Source of the DNA: Halovibrio salipaludis
GTDB lineage: Bacteria; Pseudomonadota; Gammaproteobacteria; Pseudomonadales; Oleiphilaceae
Assembly (NCBI RefSeq): GCF_002286965.1
Contig: NZ_NSKD01000005.1
Span: 62,001-126,000, forward strand
Reading direction: 5' to 3'
DNA: 64,000 nt
Part shown: in pieces, positions 47,649 through 55,591 of the stretch
How the letters are laid out: every line of letters begins with the position of its first letter
How positions within the stretch are numbered: position 1 is the first letter of the stretch
Program-made: the position numbers and the translations under genes
Notes under the pieces: model-generated
Told to the model about the DNA's origin: nothing
Seen by the model: only the letters and a program-made list of their open reading frames with translations
Databases searched by the model: none

Positions 47649-48784
47649 CAGCCGTCTCCCTGTGCTGCACCACTGCCGCTGTCCTCAACGGTCGCTCCGG
47701 GCCTGTCATCCTCATCGGCGATCTGCACGCGCTGCCCTGCCCGCAGGCGCAGCAGGCCATTGGCAACGATCCGTTCTCCGGATTCAAGGCCGGACGCCAC
47801 CTCCACCACGCCGTCGCGCTCAGCGCCCGTCTCAATGCTGCGGCGTTCGGTCACCAGCTCGCCCTCTTCGTTCTCATTGAGCACGTACACGAAATCCCCG
47901 TAGGTGTTGAAGGACACCGACGTGCGCGGAACCACCACCGCCTCGCGAGGCTCGGGCTCGAGGGTGCGGACGTCCGCGAACATCCCCGGCCGCAGGGCGC
48001 CGTCCCCGTTCTCAAGGGTCGCACGCACACGGACCGAGCGGTTTTCCGCCGTGACGGAGCTGTTGATGGCGCTGATCTCACCCTCGAACACACGATCCGG
48101 GTAGGCGGCCACCGATACGGTTACGCGGTCTCCCACCTCGACACCGCTGAGGTGTTTTTCGGGTATGGAATATTCGGCGTAGATGGGATCCACCATATTG
48201 ATCTCCACCGCCGGGGTCCCAGTGGGCATGTACTCGCCCTGATCCACCAGCCGCAGGCCGGTCTTGCCATCGAAAGGCGCGCGCAGGATCTTCTTGCGCA
48301 GAAGAGCTTCCTGCTCCCTGACCCGGGCCCGGGCCGCGTCGTAGGCCGCCTCTGCTTCATCGAACTCGGCCTGGGAAACCGCATTCCGCTCAACCAGGTT
48401 CGACACCCGCTCAAAGGTCCGACGGGCACTCTCGGCTTCCGCCCTCCGGGTCTCCAGGGCCGCACGATCGGATTCCACATCCAGCTCCACCAGCACATCG
48501 CCTTTCTCGACCATGTCACCGGACTCGAAGCGGATGGTCTCAACCACACCGGGAAGCTCATTCGCGACCTTGATGCCGTTAACGGCACGGATGCTCCCCA
48601 CGGAATTCAACGAGGGCACCCATTCGCGGGTTCCGGCCTGAACCGCCTCAATGACGGCGGGGGGTTTTTCCTTGCTGAGCTGCTGCTGCATCATGCGGAA
48701 TTCAAAGGCTTTCCAGCCAAAGATCCCGCCAAAAACGATCACCAGTCCGATGGTGACTACGATGAATCGGCTTGAAGTAGACAT
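47648..48784 (-). CDS. RND efflux periplasmic adaptor (membrane fusion protein)
   Basis: 378-residue adaptor linking the RND pump to an outer-membrane channel. There is a single N-terminal hydrophobic segment (about 8-24), a barrel-sandwich lipoyl half (VVETIRFESGDMVEKGDVLVEL, split by an alpha-hairpin with two coiled helices about 105-165) and its second half (RAPFDGKTGLRLVDQGEYM), then beta-barrel and membrane-proximal domains. It is first in the operon and coupled to the pump gene by TGATG. The acidic C-terminal end (DEDDRPG...) is slightly extended. Confidence 0.93.
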   Translation of the reverse strand: MSTSSRFIVVTIGLVIVFGGIFGWKAFEFRMMQQQLSKEKPPAVIEAVQAGTREWVPSLNSVGSIRAVNGIKVANELPGVVETIRFESGDMVEKGDVLVELDVESDRAALETRRAEAESARRTFERVSNLVERNAVSQAEFDEAEAAYDAARARVREQEALLRKKILRAPFDGKTGLRLVDQGEYMPTGTPAVEINMVDPIYAEYSIPEKHLSGVEVGDRVTVSVAAYPDRVFEGEISAINSSVTAENRSVRVRATLENGDGALRPGMFADVRTLEPEPREAVVVPRTSVSFNTYGDFVYVLNENEEGELVTERRSIETGAERDGVVEVASGLESGERIVANGLLRLRAGQRVQIADEDDRPGATVEDSGSGAAQGDG

Positions 48785-48865
48785 AACGTCATCCTGACCC
48801 GTTGATACAGGGCTGCGACAGAGCGCCCAAAAGGACGCTCAGTCTACTCTTTCGTTACGGGCTCG

Positions 48866-49693
48866 TCATGGTTTCGTTGCCGCAGGGACCTGGCGCCAGG
48901 ACAACTGCTGGATGCCGAAGGTATGACGGATTTTCTTGCAGTTGAGCACGGCATTGGCGGGTTCCAGCCGCATCCAGGCATCTTCTTCGTCAATCAGATG
49001 CGGACGCTGTGTCTCCGGGAGCTCCTCAAGGAGTTCCAGCCCCAGATCGTAGAGGGAAAGGGTGTCACAGCCGGCGTACTGGTAGGTTCCCCAGGCCTCC
49101 GCGCCACAGTCCAACTGCTGGACAACGGCGGTCATGACCCGGGCGCAATCCGACCAGGTGGTAGGCTGCCCCCGATAGCGGCTGCTCAGGCAGAGGGGTT
49201 CGCTCGGATCGTGGCTACGCACACGCTCCTGCAACCGCTCCAGCGACCAGCCGGTACGCAGGATCAGATGCCGCGGCAGCCGACTGCGCAGGGACTGCTC
49301 ACAGTCCCACTGGCACTGGCCCAGAACGGACAGCGGATTGCCCGGATTACTGCTGATGTAGGGCTGCTGCTTGCGCCCGTCAAAAACCTGGCTGCTGGAC
49401 AGGTTCATCATGGCAATGGCATGAAAAGCGGCCCTTTCCGCCAGTGCCACCGGCAGGTCATGCAGGCGGTGTCGCGTCTCTTGTGGCACCGGCTCGGCCT
49501 GCTCCGCATCCACACTGGTGATGGCGTTGATCACCAGATCGAAACAGGGCTCAACCCAGGACTGAAGCTGATCCAGTGCCACATCCGAGGGACGGCTCAA
49601 CAGCAGCGGCGTGGGTTCGAGCCCAGCCGCAGCGAGCCGTGAAAGCAGCGCTTCACCGAGTTCCCCCGGTTCGTAAACCACCAGTATCTTCAA
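48866..49693 (-). CDS. RmlD-like NAD(P)-binding sugar epimerase/reductase, possibly degenerate
   Basis: 275-residue protein with the extended short-chain dehydrogenase fold of RmlD (dTDP-4-dehydrorhamnose reductase): MKILVVYEPGELGEALLSRL at the N-terminus, LVINAITSVDAEQAE, then MNLSSSQVFDG. The Gly-rich motif departs from GxxGxxG at the first position, and the catalytic YxxxK seems to be replaced at LSVLGQCQWDCE, so it may be inactive or act as a nucleotide-binding scaffold. No other rhamnose or O-antigen gene is nearby. It is divergent from the small unknown protein. Confidence 0.7.
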   Translation of the reverse strand: MKILVVYEPGELGEALLSRLAAAGLEPTPLLLSRPSDVALDQLQSWVEPCFDLVINAITSVDAEQAEPVPQETRHRLHDLPVALAERAAFHAIAMMNLSSSQVFDGRKQQPYISSNPGNPLSVLGQCQWDCEQSLRSRLPRHLILRTGWSLERLQERVRSHDPSEPLCLSSRYRGQPTTWSDCARVMTAVVQQLDCGAEAWGTYQYAGCDTLSLYDLGLELLEELPETQRPHLIDEEDAWMRLEPANAVLNCKKIRHTFGIQQLSWRQVPAATKP

Positions 49694-49748
49694 AACAGGG
49701 TCGCTTGCAGGTCCAGAATGTGACGGGTTGCACGATACGACAGCATAA

Positions 49749-49797
49749 CCGCCATTTCAGCCAATGCCCAAGATTGATGCAATGCGTGTAATGGCGG
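49749..49797. promoter_or_regulatory. Inverted repeat between divergent rmlD-like gene and small ORF
   Basis: CCGCCATT (49749-49756) and AATGGCGG (49790-49797) are perfect 8-bp inverted arms with 33 bases between, inside the 140-base gap that must carry both promoters. It may be paired operator half-sites or chance; no regulator gene is adjacent. Confidence 0.3.
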
Positions 49798-49833
49798 CCA
49801 TACAAAACACTTGTACACAAAGGAGTATGACCA

Positions 49834-50190
49834 ATGCCCAAGCACCAGCACCATCTGGTAGCCCCCCTGCCGGAAGCCCAGTACCAGAAGGCCCTCGAGG
49901 TCATCAGTGACATCCGCAGCAACGGCGTGAGCAAACAGCGCCGGGACGACCTCTACAACCTGATCATGGAACTCACGGAAACCGGCACCGACTTCTTCTT
50001 TCTGGAACCACTGCGGCGGATGAATGCCGGTTCCATGCTCCAGAAGATGGCCAGCATGGGCATAAGCAGCATGCTCAAGGGCACCCGGATGGTCATCCAC
50101 AACGTGCTCAAGAAGGCGGACGACGAGCACATTGAGGGCATCCTGGTCTTCCTGGAAGAGGTTCTGTTCGAACCCGAGAGCAACGCCTGA
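49834..50190 (+). CDS. Small conserved-looking protein of unknown function
   Basis: 118-residue soluble protein that I do not recognise. It is predicted mostly helical: a helix around LPEAQYQKALEVISDIR, a second at RRDDLYNLIMELTETG, then FFFLEPLRRMNAGSMLQKMASMG, a methionine-rich amphipathic stretch, and an acidic C-terminal helix. No metal site or membrane span is visible. AAAGGAG sits 8 bases before the ATG, so it should be well translated. It is divergent from the rmlD-like gene and ends immediately beside the alr stop (convergent, no gap). Confidence 0.75.
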   Translation: MPKHQHHLVAPLPEAQYQKALEVISDIRSNGVSKQRRDDLYNLIMELTETGTDFFFLEPLRRMNAGSMLQKMASMGISSMLKGTRMVIHNVLKKADDEHIEGILVFLEEVLFEPESNA

Positions 50191-51273
50191 TCAGCCGCCG
50201 CCCAAGTATGTCCGGGGGACTCGCGGGGAAACCCCGGTCAGCAGCTCATAACTGATGGTGCCGGCCATGCCGGCCACCTCATCAACACCCACATGGTGCC
50301 CCCAGAGCTCGACCGGTGTACCGGTTTCCGCCTCCGGGCACTGGCTCAGATCCACGGCGATCATGTCCATGGAAACCCGGCCGATAAGCCGGCACCGATG
50401 CCCAGCCACTGCCACGGGGGTCCCGCTGGGGGCGTGCCGGGGGTAACCATCGCCATACCCGATCTCCACAATCCCCATGAGGCAGTCGGCTTCCGCGACC
50501 CAGGTGGCGCCATAACCCACTGACTCACCCGCTGCCAGCTCACGCACGGCGATGATCCGGGACTCCAGGATCATAACCGGCTGCAGGCCGAGTGCTGGCC
50601 CTGTCGTGCCAATCAGGGGCGTCCCGCCGTACAGCATGATCCCTGGGCGCGTCCAGTCACAGTCCGGTGCCGGGTCATGGAAGTGAGCCGCGGAGTTGGC
50701 GAGGCTGACCTGCAGCTCCGGATGGTCATCCCGGATGCGCTGAAAGCACGCCTGCTGACGCCGGGTCATGGGATCCGAGAGATCATCCGCACAGGCATAG
50801 TGGGAAAGGAGACCGACCACCCGCAGACCCGGCTGGGTCTCAAGGCGCTGCCGAAAGGCCGCGACCTCCTGCGGCGCCACACCCAGACGGTTCATACCGG
50901 TGTTGCACTTGATCCAGACCGGCACCTCCCCGTTCAGGGCTTCAGCCCCAGCCAGCTGGTGATAGCTGTGCAGAACAGGCTGCAGCTCCAGCGCCGAAAC
51001 AACCGGCCAGTCCGCCGCCTCATGCACGCCCTCAAGCAGAACAATGGCCGTGGTGATGCCGGCATCGCGCAGGCGCTGTGCCTCCCCGACAGTGGCAACG
51101 GCCAGGCAGTCAGTCTCCCCGGCCAGAACCCGGGCCACCGGCTCAAGACCGTGCCCGTAACCGTCGGCCTTGACCACCGCCATGGAGGCCGACTCGGGGG
51201 CAAGCTGCCGGGCCTTCCGGAAGTTACTCCTGAGCGCGTCCAGATCGATACGGGCCCGGGTATGGCGCGGCAT
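50191..51273 (-). CDS. alr: Alanine racemase
   Basis: PLP enzyme giving D-alanine for peptidoglycan. The 360 residues include the PLP-lysine K35 in VVKADGYGHG, the substrate tyrosine in GYGATWVAE, and KCNTGMNRLG and the C-terminal metal-independent domain. The ATG overlaps the dnaB stop (TAATG), making dnaB-alr a coupled pair as in other gammaproteobacteria. It looks intact and is the only alanine racemase in the window. Confidence 0.96.
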   Translation of the reverse strand: MPRHTRARIDLDALRSNFRKARQLAPESASMAVVKADGYGHGLEPVARVLAGETDCLAVATVGEAQRLRDAGITTAIVLLEGVHEAADWPVVSALELQPVLHSYHQLAGAEALNGEVPVWIKCNTGMNRLGVAPQEVAAFRQRLETQPGLRVVGLLSHYACADDLSDPMTRRQQACFQRIRDDHPELQVSLANSAAHFHDPAPDCDWTRPGIMLYGGTPLIGTTGPALGLQPVMILESRIIAVRELAAGESVGYGATWVAEADCLMGIVEIGYGDGYPRHAPSGTPVAVAGHRCRLIGRVSMDMIAVDLSQCPEAETGTPVELWGHHVGVDEVAGMAGTISYELLTGVSPRVPRTYLGGG

Positions 51274-52667
51274 TAATAGTCGCCCCCGTAATCCCCGTAG
51301 GCCAGGTCCTCGAACTTGGTGTACTGACCGAGGAATGCCAGCCGAATGCTCCCGACAGGGCCGTTCCGTTGCTTGCCGATGATGATCTCAGCGATGCCCT
51401 TGTCGGTGCTGTCCTCATTGTAGACTTCGTCGCGGTAGATGAAGGCGATCACATCGGCGTCCTGCTCGATCGCCCCGGACTCGCGCAGGTCCGAGTTGAC
51501 CGGGCGCTTGTTGGGCCGCTGCTCCAGGCTCCGGTTGAGCTGGGACAGCGCGATCACGGGGCAGTTGAGCTCCTTCGCCAGGCCCTTGAGAGCCCTCGAG
51601 ATCTCGGAGATCTCAGCGGTACGGCCCTCGTTATTGCCGGGCGCCCGCATCAGCTGCAGGTAGTCCACCATGATCATGCCAAGCTCGTTTCCCTGGCTGT
51701 CCATCTCCCGGGCAATACGCCGCGCACGCGAGCGCATTTCGGTCGGGCTGAGCGCCGGCGTGTCATCAATATAGAGCGGCTTGTCCTTGAGCAGGCTGAT
51801 GGCGGAAGTGAGGCGCGGCCAGTCATCCTGTTCCAGGCTCCCGTTACGGATCCGGGTCTGGTCAATCCGGCCAATGGACGAGAGCATCCGCATCACGATG
51901 GCATCCGCCGGCATCTCCATGCTGAACACCAGACAGCCCTTGTCGGTTGCCATCAGCATGTTCTCGACCAGGTTCATGGCGAACGCGGTCTTACCCATGG
52001 AAGGGCGTGCAGCCACGATCACCAGATCCGAGGGCTGCCAGCCGGAGGTGATGTCATCCAGATCCTTGAAACCGGAGGTCAGCCCTGTCAGCCCACCCTC
52101 GGTTTCGAACAGCGACTCGATGCGCTCCAGGGTTTCCCTGAGGATGGGATTGATCTCACGGGGGCCGCCACTCTGCTGGACCTGGTGTTCAGCGATCCGG
52201 AATACCTGGCTTTCGGCAGCATCCAGAATCTCGGCGCTGGAACGCCCCTGGGGATTGAATGCGGAATCGGCAATATGGCCGGAGACTTCGATCAGCTGCC
52301 GGAAAACAGACCGTTCCTTGACGATCTCGGCGTAACTTCGAAGGTTGGCCGCACCGGGGGTCTGTTCGACCAGTCGGCCGAGGTACTCAAGCCCGCCACA
52401 GGCATCCAGATCTCCGGCCTGCTCGAGCCATTCGCCCACGGTGACCATATCAAGCGGCTTATCATTGGCGATCAGCCGCTCGCTGGCGTGGAATATCAGG
52501 CGGTGTTCGGAGCGGTAGAAGTCCCCGGAAGTGATGAGCCCTTCCACGAGCTCCCAGCCCGCATTATCGAGCATCAGGCCGCCAAGAACGGCCTGTTCCG
52601 CCTCGATGGAATGCGGGGGCACCTTGACGCGGCTGGTGCGCTCGTCAGCTTCCGGTTCCTGCGCCAT
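51273..52667 (-). CDS. dnaB: Replicative DNA helicase DnaB
   Basis: Hexameric 5'-3' helicase that drives the replication fork and loads primase. The 464-residue protein has the N-terminal helical domain (VPPHSIEAEQAVLGGLML), a linker and the RecA-like C-terminal domain with Walker A ARPSMGKTAFA, Walker B IMVDYLQLM and ALSQLNRSLE. There is no intein in it. It follows rplI by 31 bases and is coupled to alr. Gene order rpsF-rpsR-rplI-dnaB-alr is conserved. Confidence 0.97.
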   Translation of the reverse strand: MAQEPEADERTSRVKVPPHSIEAEQAVLGGLMLDNAGWELVEGLITSGDFYRSEHRLIFHASERLIANDKPLDMVTVGEWLEQAGDLDACGGLEYLGRLVEQTPGAANLRSYAEIVKERSVFRQLIEVSGHIADSAFNPQGRSSAEILDAAESQVFRIAEHQVQQSGGPREINPILRETLERIESLFETEGGLTGLTSGFKDLDDITSGWQPSDLVIVAARPSMGKTAFAMNLVENMLMATDKGCLVFSMEMPADAIVMRMLSSIGRIDQTRIRNGSLEQDDWPRLTSAISLLKDKPLYIDDTPALSPTEMRSRARRIAREMDSQGNELGMIMVDYLQLMRAPGNNEGRTAEISEISRALKGLAKELNCPVIALSQLNRSLEQRPNKRPVNSDLRESGAIEQDADVIAFIYRDEVYNEDSTDKGIAEIIIGKQRNGPVGSIRLAFLGQYTKFEDLAYGDYGGDY

Positions 52668-52698
52668 CAGCCGGGCACTCCCCTGCTCCGGGCCGGAT

Positions 52699-53145
52699 TC
52701 AGCCCTTGACGATGTTCAGCTGGATCGTTGCCTGCACATCGGTATGCAGCTGCAGCGTGATCCCGTACTCGCCGGTCATGCGGATGGGGCCTTCCGGCAG
52801 CAGCACTTCGCTCTTTTCGACAGCGGTGCCGTTGGCGGACACCGCTTCCGCAATATCACGGACCCCAATGGAGCCGAACAGCTTGCCTTCCTCACCGGCC
52901 TTGGCTTCGATGGTGACGGAGCTGCCCTCAAGCGCTTCGCCACGGGCCTGAGCGGCCTTCAGCCGTTCAGCAGCAGCCTTCTCAAGCTCTGCACGGCGTT
53001 CCTCAAATGCCTTGATGTTCTCTTCGGTGGCGGGAACCGCCTTGCCGTAGGGAACAAGGTAGTTACGCCCGAAGCCCGGCTTGACCTTCACCTGGTCACC
53101 CAGATCCCCGAGCTTGTGCATTTTTTCGAGCAGTATAACGTTCAT
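52699..53145 (-). CDS. rplI: 50S ribosomal protein L9
   Basis: L9 binds 23S rRNA domain V with its N-terminal domain and protrudes from the ribosome through a long connecting helix. The 148 residues start MNVILLEKMHKLGDLGDQVKVKPGFGRNYLVP, the standard family opening, then the helix and the C-terminal domain. It is 15 bases after the membrane-protein gene and 31 bases before dnaB. Confidence 0.98.
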   Translation of the reverse strand: MNVILLEKMHKLGDLGDQVKVKPGFGRNYLVPYGKAVPATEENIKAFEERRAELEKAAAERLKAAQARGEALEGSSVTIEAKAGEEGKLFGSIGVRDIAEAVSANGTAVEKSEVLLPEGPIRMTGEYGITLQLHTDVQATIQLNIVKG

Positions 53146-53160
53146 CCCAATAACCTCTGT

Positions 53161-54012
53161 CTAAAGTCGCTGTCTGATATCAAGCCAGCTGTCGATGACG
53201 GCCGCGAAGACCAGCACCAGAAATAACCATGGAACCAGCACCACCAGGGCGATGTAAAAGCCCACAAGCCAGCCGGTACCGAGCCCGCGTTTGGCGAGCG
53301 TGCCATGTACCAGTGCGAGGCCCGCAAGCAGCAGCGGAACACCCAGCACCAGAAGGAGCAGCGTTCCATTGATCCCCACGAACTCACCGACCGCCATGAG
53401 CACCAGCAGCCCCAGCGCCGTCGGTGCCGAGAGCCGGAATTCATGGAATTCCGCCTGCAGACCACCCGGATTGAACAGCCGCGCCTGCCAGCCCCTGGCA
53501 AGCAGGGACGCCGCAATGGCCAGCGCGTAGTTGAGAACCCCCAGTACCGCGATCATCATGGTGCGGATCACGGTCTCCGGATCCACATCCTCGGGCAGGT
53601 TCTCCATCATGCCGGCGTTCATGTCGCCGTACACCTGCTGGGCCGTTGTGATCAGCTGATCAAAGAATGCCGGCGCCACCCAGGGCAGTGCCTGGGCAAC
53701 CCCTATTGCCAGCGCGGCCCCGGCCATAAGGGCTTTTTCCCAGGAAACGGTCATCTGCAGCACGCTGCAGATGACCATTGTGATCAGAAGCACCACCAGG
53801 GGTGCCGGATCCATCCCGACCCAGAGCCAGGCCGCGCCCGGCAGCAGTGCCCAGAGCCCGGTAACCAGCCCTTTCTGGGGCCCCAGCCTGAGCGTTACGA
53901 GCCCAACTGCCGCAGCACCCAGCCAGAACAGGAACGGCAGGACCATGCCCCCGACCGCGACAGCGGCCGCAGGCATGGGGCCCCGCAGTATGAATTCAGC
54001 CAGACGCTGCAT
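53161..54012 (-). CDS. Polytopic membrane protein in the rpsR-rplI interval (DUF2232/YybS-like)
   Basis: 283-residue inner-membrane protein with about eight hydrophobic helices and few charged residues. Its position between rpsR and rplI and its size match the poorly characterised DUF2232/YybS-type proteins found at this place in many proteobacteria. No catalytic motif is visible. Function is unknown; co-transcription with ribosomal genes hints at a link to translation or membrane homeostasis, an inference only. It starts 18 bases after the rpsR stop. Confidence 0.75.
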   Translation of the reverse strand: MQRLAEFILRGPMPAAAVAVGGMVLPFLFWLGAAAVGLVTLRLGPQKGLVTGLWALLPGAAWLWVGMDPAPLVVLLITMVICSVLQMTVSWEKALMAGAALAIGVAQALPWVAPAFFDQLITTAQQVYGDMNAGMMENLPEDVDPETVIRTMMIAVLGVLNYALAIAASLLARGWQARLFNPGGLQAEFHEFRLSAPTALGLLVLMAVGEFVGINGTLLLLVLGVPLLLAGLALVHGTLAKRGLGTGWLVGFYIALVVLVPWLFLVLVFAAVIDSWLDIRQRL

Positions 54013-54030
54013 CAGCTAACCCGATGGCCG

Positions 54031-54261
54031 TTACTGGTCGTGGCTGTCGGCGTAGGGCAGCAGAGCCAGGTAGCGGGCGCGCTTGACGGCTGTTGCCAGC
54101 TGCCGCTGATAGCGGGCACGTGTGCCGGTGATCCGGCTGGGTACAATCTTGCCGGTTTCAGTGATGTAGCTGCGCAGGGTGTCGAGATCCTTGTAGTCGA
54201 TCTCCTTGACCCCTTCCGCGGTGAAACGGCAGAACTTACGACGTCTGAAAAAACGAGCCAT
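54031..54261 (-). CDS. rpsR: 30S ribosomal protein S18
   Basis: S18 forms a heterodimer with S6 on the platform of the 30S subunit. The 76 residues begin [25 protein letters not shown], with a single cysteine at position 11, so the four-cysteine zinc form is not used. The central motif [18 protein letters not shown] is canonical. It lies 30 bases after rpsF. Confidence 0.98.
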   Translation of the reverse strand: MARFFRRRKFCRFTAEGVKEIDYKDLDTLRSYITETGKIVPSRITGTRARYQRQLATAVKRARYLALLPYADSHDQ

Positions 54262-54291
54262 GAATCGGTATCCTCAGTTCTCTGATGCGTG

Positions 54292-54729
54292 TTACTCGGC
54301 GCTTTCGCCGGCTTCTTCGGTCTCGGAGTCGGAACTGTCTGTTTCCGTCTCCCCTGAATCACCGGAGGTTGTCTGCCGGCGCGGTTTGTCATCGCCCCGT
54401 TCCTCGCGGTTCTCGGCCGCCTTCATGGGCGAGGGTTCAGTTACCGCCTCATCCTTGCGCACGATCAGATCGCGGATGACCGCGTCATTGAACCGGAAGT
54501 TGTGCTGCAGTTCACCCAGCGCCTCCTGGGTGCACTCGATGTTCATGAGGATGTAGTGGGCCTTGTGGATCTTGTTGATCGGATAGGCCAGCTGACGCCG
54601 CCCCCAGTCCTCGACCCGGTGGACTGTACCGCCATCGTCGGTGACGAGCTTGGAGTAACGCTCGATCATGGCGGGTACCTGTTCGCTCTGGTCAGGATGA
54701 ACCAGTGTCACGATTTCGTAATGACGCAT
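54292..54729 (-). CDS. rpsF: 30S ribosomal protein S6 with an acidic C-terminal extension
   Basis: S6 binds S18 and 16S rRNA. The 145-residue protein has the standard domain ([19 protein letters not shown] to about residue 100: [12 protein letters not shown]) and a C-terminal tail of about 45 residues rich in Asp, Glu and Ser, an exaggerated version of the E. coli acidic tail, which RimK glutamylates. The tail fits a halophilic proteome. TAAGGAG precedes the ATG. A sigma-70-like promoter lies about 85-110 bases upstream, inside the end of rlmB. Confidence 0.97.
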   Translation of the reverse strand: MRHYEIVTLVHPDQSEQVPAMIERYSKLVTDDGGTVHRVEDWGRRQLAYPINKIHKAHYILMNIECTQEALGELQHNFRFNDAVIRDLIVRKDEAVTEPSPMKAAENREERGDDKPRRQTTSGDSGETETDSSDSETEEAGESAE

Positions 54730-54811
54730 TATCGCTCCTTACGGTTTGAGCAGCTTCCGATCCGTCGCCGAAAGCAAGGAGTGGTATTGACCCCGTGAAA
54801 CGGGATCGCAC

Positions 54812-54840
54812 ATTTTATGCCCCGTGTGCGCCTGATGCAA
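54812..54840 (-). promoter_or_regulatory. Sigma-70 promoter for the rpsF-rpsR-rplI-dnaB operon
   Basis: On the minus strand TTGCAT (54840-54835) is followed after exactly 17 bases by TAAAAT (54817-54812), a 5-of-6 match to TATAAT. It overlaps the stop codon of rlmB. The leader of about 75 bases to rpsF contains a hairpin (GATCCCG/CGGGGTC with loop TTTCA, about 54789-54807) that might take part in S6:S18 feedback control, which is known in other bacteria; the specific motif is not proven here. Confidence 0.6.
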
Positions 54841-55579
54841 TCGTACGCTGCCGGCGGGCCTCAAAAAGGCAGACGCCGGTGGCCACGGAGACATTGAGGG
54901 AGCTGACCAGTCCGGCCATGGGGAGATGGCCCAGCTGATCGCAGTGATCGCGGGTGAGGCGGCGCATGCCCTTGCCCTCGGCACCCATGACCAGGGCCAC
55001 GGGGCCGGTGAGATCCAGGTCATGGATACTCGCTTCAGCGGAATCCGAGGTGCCGGTGAACCAGATGCCCTGCTCCCGGCACCGGCGCATGAAGCGCGCC
55101 AGGTTGGTGGCCCGCACCAGCGGCACGGATTCCGCCGCACCACTGGCAACCTTCATGGCCACACCGTTGAGCGGTGCCGAATGGTCCTTGGGCACCACCA
55201 CCGCATCGACGCCGGCCGCGTCGGCCGTGCGCAGGCAGGCGCCCAGGTTGTGAGGATCCGTGACGCCATCCAGGAGGAGAATGAAAGGCGGACGCCCCAG
55301 TGTTTCCAGGCGCTCCAGCAGCGCATCCTCGCTCAGGGCGACAGGCGGCTTGATGACGGCCACCACGCCCTGGTGATTGCCACCGTCACTGGCCTCATCC
55401 AGAACCCGACGCTGGCACTGCTCCACGGCAACACCGAAATCATCGGCAAGCTGGCGCACCCGCTTCTGGCGGCCGTCCTCACGCCCCTGCTGCAGCTTCA
55501 GGCTGCGCACCCGTTCCGGATGCCGCTCCAGCAGGGTGGTGACCGCATGCCAGCCAAAGAGGGTATGCTGCGCCATCAA
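54815..55579 (-). CDS. rlmB: 23S rRNA (guanosine-2'-O-)-methyltransferase RlmB
   Basis: SPOUT-family enzyme that methylates G2251 of 23S rRNA. The 254 residues include the N-terminal RNA-binding domain (LFGWHAVTTLLERHPERV), LLLDGVTDPHNLGACLRTADAAGVDAV and the knot motifs VMGAEGKGMRRLT and LNVSVATGVCLFE. It follows rnr by 12 bases, the usual rnr-rlmB pair. Its stop codon overlaps the rpsF promoter. Confidence 0.96.
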   Translation of the reverse strand: MMAQHTLFGWHAVTTLLERHPERVRSLKLQQGREDGRQKRVRQLADDFGVAVEQCQRRVLDEASDGGNHQGVVAVIKPPVALSEDALLERLETLGRPPFILLLDGVTDPHNLGACLRTADAAGVDAVVVPKDHSAPLNGVAMKVASGAAESVPLVRATNLARFMRRCREQGIWFTGTSDSAEASIHDLDLTGPVALVMGAEGKGMRRLTRDHCDQLGHLPMAGLVSSLNVSVATGVCLFEARRQRTIASGAHGA

Positions 55580-55591
55580 TCGATCTCCGGG

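Noticed and set aside
45303-47903. 866-codon open frame opposite the RND pump
   Set aside because: His/Gln/Gly-rich shadow typical of high-GC antisense frames; the RND protein is complete and recognisable.
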